The notes under the pieces: model-generated
Seen by the model: only the letters and a program-made list of their open reading frames with translations
What the model was told of the DNA's origin: nothing
Databases searched by the model: none
Origin: Cercis canadensis
Taxonomy: Eukaryota > Streptophyta > Magnoliopsida > Fabales > Fabaceae
Length of the DNA stretch: 64,000 nucleotides
Assembly (NCBI GenBank): GCA_003255065.1
Contig: QAOA01004423.1
Coordinates: forward strand, 124,001 to 188,000
Direction: 5' to 3'
Made by a program: the position numbers and the translations under genes
Part shown: positions 59,001-64,000 of the stretch, piece by piece
Layout: every line of letters begins with the position of its first letter
Position numbering within the stretch: position 1 is the stretch's first letter

Positions 59001-61260
59001 ACTCACTATTAGCTACTCTGAATTTGCCTCACTCAGTCACTGTCAATTCTCTCCTACGAATAAAACAAGCTGCACTCCTTCCTTCCTTTCACTCTTTCCA
59101 ATACTTTTATATTGTATTTCATCCCCGTTTTCGTAGTAGTCTACTATACCTAGGGTTTCTGTTACAAGTAGCTCACTCCTCAGAAGGGCAAGTACACATC
59201 CTAGCAGTATAATTAGCCAGTAATCCACTTAATTTAATTGTAATTAGCTGCGGACTATGGAATACTGTCTTTGTCTTGTTTTATTTTATTTCATTTTCTC
59301 AATGGTGGTATTTGCACAATCTTTTCATTCACAATTTTACACAATTAGTCCCATTTGAATCAAAGTGAAATCATTTGGATTTTTTAAAATATTTGTACAG
59401 AATGAAACGATTGTGCAAGTGTCAATTTTAGTTTTTTCTTCTTAATCCATTCCACTTTATTGGATTGTAAGACTGGCTCTGCTTTGAATTTCGATGGTGG
59501 ACAAGTTGTTCCATGTCCCACCGCCCAACTCGTTGCACGCCTATTTACTTTTCAGTTTTCACTAAATTGGTGGGTTCTCGTATTCAACTAGGACTCGTAT
59601 GTTTTGCTTCAAAGCTTAGATATGGCATTTATTCCCACGTGATTTGGAAGTTGAGATTGACGTCTTTGTCTTTTGACCACTCGCGGCAGCGTTAGACAAG
59701 TCTCGAGGTCTTTCTGATATATAAATTTGGTATAATGGAATGGAAGTGAAAGAAAGAAAAACTAAATCCTAATAAAGGCATTTACCATCTTCCTCACATA
59801 TCATGGTTTGTTTTGTTGAAGCAAGTAGATGATGGAAAGAAAAAATATCATTTTCGGAGATTGAGGGTGAAACCATGTAGAAAGTAATGTTTTATATGTC
59901 TGTGCTTCCTAGATGATTGGCCAATTGTAGTGGAAGTGTGTTTTGCTTTCTTTTACATTTTTAGTGTGTTCATAAAGATCTATTAAGTTTAGCCTTTTTC
60001 TTCTCCCTCTTTCTGCACTTCTTAATTATAGAGAGAAGGATGTAATACCTAACGTTAAACAACTCTGTTACTTTTGTCAATTAACAATTACTGATGACAA
60101 GTAAATCACTTGTAATTTGCTCTTTTTCTTTGTTTTTTCGGTGTAATGCATATGCGGCTAAAATGACAATCAGTTTTGTCGCATGCGAGGCAAAGCCATC
60201 CTCAGATTACACAATTTAACAAGAAGAGAGACTATAAGCAAAAGCAAATGAGGTAGGCGAATAGAATGATGATGTTTTGGACACAAAATAGCCACAAACC
60301 ATTTGTAGTCCTGTCTAGAATGAAAAACAAAGATCCTCCACTCAAGTCTCAAGATCCGACATTTCGCTGATAGTGCTAGCTCCACTATGCACCATTTGCA
60401 AATTCAGATTTACATGTACCTTGGTTTTGTTTGTTTGTTTTGATTGAATCATGGGTCAATGATGCGATCACTTTATGCCCTGCTTTTAATACATCCTCTG
60501 CCTTTACTTCAAGACCTTCAACTTCAACACCTTTGTTATTCTGTCTAGGTAGTTTTGCCAATACATGCCTCATGCATCTTGTTGCTTATTTATAAGTGGG
60601 ATATGACCTCCAGCTGTCTGAAAAATGCTTATATTTTCCATCTTATTTGTTTTTCCATAGAACTACATGTATGTAATAATGTATTATGCAATGGTGGTCA
60701 TGGATTCGGCTAAGTTTTAAAATGTCCTATATTTAATCATTGGGAAAAAAAAAATCTCTAGTGCCAAAAAGTTAAAAAAAAAAAAATCATTTGGGTTTTT
60801 CACCTGTGAAATCACTAAAATATTATTAAGTTAAGTAGTTATTTGATTTATATTTAAGTCTATTAATATATTAAATACAATATTTATATATTTTATACAT
60901 GATAATTATATAGCTTAAAAAATATTTTGGTTGTTTTGAGTTGTTCGATTACGAGGGTTCTGCTAAAATAAACTTATTTCCTTTTAGCTACAATAGCTAA
61001 AAATAAAGTTCACACGTTTTGAATAGAAATTTTTAGTTAAGCCCTTAAGTGGTCCATTTGAGCGTTTTCTTTTTGCCACCTGTGGCCCATTTGCGCTTAT
61101 ATTAACCCAAAAAGAGAATCCTACGTTGTTGGGCTCCTGGTATGTCGGTGCAGCCCAATAAATAGTCTCTTTCGGAAATAGCAGAATTTACCCTGAAAAT
61201 TTACCGTATTTTCAACGCGCGCTTTTCTAAATTTCTCGTCCGGTACCCAACCCGGAAAAA
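59001..61260. other. Intergenic region between the DUF4228 and NEMP genes
   Basis: About 2.3 kb. The first part is the 3' untranslated region of the DUF4228 gene. A 62-codon minus-strand ORF at 60385-60573 has a TATA-like string (cttataaataag) only about 20 bp upstream of its ATG; I do not recognise it. AT-rich DNA with A-runs near 60747-60786 follows, and the NEMP promoter is at the right end. Confidence 0.4.
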
Positions 61261-63675
61261 ATGGTGTGTTCTGTACAATCGGCTCCTTCGGCCAGGATAT
61301 TCTGGCTTTTCTTTCTCTTCCTTTCGGCTTATGCCCTCGTTTTACCAGACAATAAACGTTCTTTGTGTATGTTTTCTTCCCTTTTTCTTGTTGGTTTGAA
61401 TTTTGATTCAAAGCTAGGGTTTTAGCATTTCCTATATTAGAAGCAATTGATAGTTGTTGCATTACTTATAGTACTTTTTCCTTCGAGTGAATTTTGATTC
61501 CTGAGCATACTGGTAGGACAGATGAAAAACGGAAGTTTAAGTTTGTGTATGCTGCTCTTTCAGCGGGAAGAGGATATCCCAAGAACAAATGTGAAATATG
61601 GCAAAGAAAGATATCCTAACAATTGATAAAGAGATTGAAACATTGTACTTTGAGAACAACTGCAATTCTGGTTTCTCAGTTTTGCTTCACAATGACTGAA
61701 ATAGAATCGTCCTATTTATTATCACATTATTAAGCTACTTATATAACAGTAGTGGAATGATATATGAAGGTTAGTTATTTGTTTGTCGTAACATTTGACT
61801 ATAATGTTGGATCCTAGGCATTCTTCTTGGTTCTGAAATGTTTGACGAAATGGACTGGAAGTTTCTTAACCTTTCTTTTAATATTGAATGGTTCTTGGAG
61901 TAAAGATTTTCTGGTTGTTGATAAAGTAGCAGTTTGGTTTATATATTTGTTAGGCAATAGTTGGGTACCACTTCTTATTGTAGTGGATGGGTATGGATGA
62001 AAGTCTGGTGCTTTATACATGTTAAAGTTTACTTATTTCTTTGCGTTGATCTTTCTATTTGCAGTTCTTAATCAAAATACTACACTGCAGTTATCCCATG
62101 GCTTGTCTGTGGGGAACTCTCCTGGTTCGAAGCCTGGTGCTTCAGTGTTATGTGAAAGAGTTCATATACATGGACTGTCAAGGTTTAAAAACCTGAGTAA
62201 ATTTTCTCACTCCATGTTGGTGAAAGTGTTTCCAACAAATTCGAACGTTCGCCTGCCAAACATAGAGATTTGTTTCCATAGGTGAGTATGTGTGGTAGTG
62301 CATGCCTGGTATGTTGATATATGTGTTTAGCTACATATGTTACTTTATTTTTATTTAACATATCTTTTAAATCGAATCATGCGGTTTATATATTTTTTGG
62401 AAAAAAAGATGGAAAAATGTGGAAATTATGGTAAAGGGTCTGCATTTTGGTTCTTGCTAGTACACTAGCAGTGCTTGGTTGCATAATTGACTTGATGGGA
62501 TTGGTCGTAGTTATTGATAGGTAAATACGATGAACAATCAACGACTCTTCACAATGAGTCAAGAACACTACTTCAAACCTTAAGTCTGAATTTGATTATG
62601 CAATTGAATGGGCTATCTCTTCCCATTCAACAATTGATTTTACTGTAGCATGCTAGAGGTTGGAAGATGACCAATATAATTTTTTTACACATGATAGTGT
62701 ATTCTGTGTAGGAATATGTCTCTTGGGGTAGGGATGTGTCCACAAGGCCAGTGGGAGAAAGCTGCCAAGGGTTATTGGGCTCGATCAATGTCTCCTTTTG
62801 ACCACAAGCTATTAGATATAAGGACTGCTGGTTCAACACTAGAAAACTTTGAGGTGTCCATTAAAGAAGGTACATTATCTCAGGTTCATGTATCTTTGCA
62901 TAGTTGCAGTTTCTTGAGGCGTTATGATCCTACTTTCTATATCTTCTAGGACAGTGACCTCCTGTACTAATGATTTCTTTTTCCTCCTATGCAGAATTTT
63001 TTCTATATCGTATAGTATTCTTGATATTGGGCATTATGCTGATGAGCTTTGCATCCTTTCTGAGCCAATCATTAACATTTTATTATAGTAGTGCAATGGC
63101 AATTGGTATAATTCTTGTGATATTGATGATTCTTTTTCAGGTAATTTATTTTTGTTCCTCTATCATTGATATTCTGGATGTTATTGTTTTAACTTTACAC
63201 ATGCTGGCTGGGATGAATATTTTGAACATACAACAAGTAGACTACATGTTCATTAACTGTATGTTGTGGTACTGGATGTTGATGATGAACTGAAATCCTA
63301 GTTCTTTACCTTAGTAGCTTGCTGAATTGTTCATGATTTATCTGATATGCAGTCTTTTAATTTTGATGTGTGACTGCTACGAAACTTTCCTCTTTCACCT
63401 TGACGTGGACTCTTCTTCTTTTCGTTGACAGGGGATGAAACTTCTCCCAACTGGTCGGACGAGTTCCCTTGCAATATTTTTATATTCATCTGCTGTGAGT
63501 ATTAACCTCAGCATGCCCTCTTCCACCTTGTATACCAATTTTGCATGAATGTGAATCATGTAATTCAACAATTATTATACAGGTTGGATTCGGGACTTTT
63601 CTCCTCCGCTATGTGCCTGGTTTGTTTCGCTCTGTACTTATGGAGTTAGGAATAAATGAAGACATGTTTAATCCT
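61261..63675 (+). CDS. Nuclear envelope integral membrane protein (NEMP/TMEM194, PNET2-type), 3' end outside window
   Basis: Six exons are visible: 61261-61366, 62065-62281, 62712-62869, 62995-63140, 63432-63494 and 63583-63675, joining in frame to 261 codons; the gene continues beyond 64000. It begins with a signal peptide (SARIFWLFFLFLSAYALVLP). A lumenal domain follows, with a Cys in ASVLCERVHIHGLS and one in MSLGVGMCPQGQWEKA, and then membrane helices from about residue 161 (YRIVFLILGIMLMSFASFLS, SSAMAIGIILVILMILFQ, and LAIFLYSSAVGFGTFLLRYV). This is the layout of DUF2215/NEMP1 proteins of the inner nuclear membrane. Plant members (PNET2) are nuclear-envelope proteins reported to connect with chromatin organisation. 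The donor at 61366 is chosen because the alternative two bases upstream creates a stop. Confidence 0.85.
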
Positions 63676-64000
63676 GTATGTAAGTTATGTCTATGCTTTT
63701 GGATAATTTGTTTTGACATCTGTGCTGCAAAGTATTTATTTCATCCCTTTCACCTGTTTCTGTAGTAAGATACTGACACTGTCATGGGCTTACCCCTTTG
63801 ATAGTCAGTCATACTGTAGACCACATTACTGCAACGAAAAAGACAAGACAAGAAAGATTGTATCTACCATGATTTAAGATACGGAGGAAAATGTGTGTGA
63901 TTGTTGTAAATATCTGTAACCTATCCTGATTAAGGTATTGTGTGACTGCCTAGTTTTGACCACCAAATTAATTATAAAAGGAAAGTGTGATTGAGATATT
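63676..64000 (+). other. Intron 6 of the NEMP gene (start)
   Basis: The donor gtatgt begins at 63676 directly after TTTAATCCT. No acceptor followed by a family-like exon is found before the window ends, so the remaining 325 bp are read as intron. Confidence 0.6.

Overview
This window is nuclear DNA from a flowering plant. The genes have many short introns with GT-AG borders, the intergenic DNA is AT-rich, and the protein families are plant-specific (ACR, VQ, PADRE/DUF4228, PUB, GT34, D-type cyclin, SCPL). A woody eudicot such as Citrus would fit, but the sequence alone does not prove a genus. I find no CRISPR array, prokaryotic operon or virus genome. No autonomous transposon with its own enzymes is visible.

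Layout, left to right. A PP2-A10-like gene is cut by the left edge (minus). Next are an ACT-repeat protein gene like ACR1 (plus), a BSD-domain gene (minus) and, sharing a 477-bp divergent promoter with it, an EngB/YihA-type organellar GTPase (plus). A VQ-motif gene (minus) follows. A transposon-rich stretch then carries a U-box E3 ligase gene like PUB30/31 (minus) and a small plant protein with three PRSxS motifs (plus). Next come a 14-exon serine carboxypeptidase-like gene (plus), a small Lys/Arg-rich nuclear-type protein (plus) and an HpcH/HpaI aldolase (minus). Two tandem GT34 galactosyl/xylosyltransferase-like genes (minus) are followed by a heptahelical PAQR protein like HHP4 (minus) and a D-type cyclin (minus). 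The window ends with a myristoylated DUF4228 protein (plus) and the first six exons of a nuclear-envelope NEMP/PNET2-type protein (plus), which runs off the right edge. The genes look functionally unrelated, as is usual in plants; the only local family is the GT34 pair.

Mobile DNA can be read directly in several places: a PIF/Harbinger-like TIR element that has captured pieces of a PSB27 gene and a PPR gene (16420-17506), a hAT-type MITE with a perfect 8-bp target duplication (22209-22876), a tRNA-derived SINE with a 17-bp target duplication (25782-26099) and a solo LTR with a 5-bp target duplication (28555-28902).

An important caution for any user: seven of the nine runs of N in this window sit exactly at the junction of a near-identical direct duplication. 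These look like unmerged overlapping contigs, probably two haplotypes, rather than biological tandem repeats. One of them duplicates an exon of the carboxypeptidase gene.
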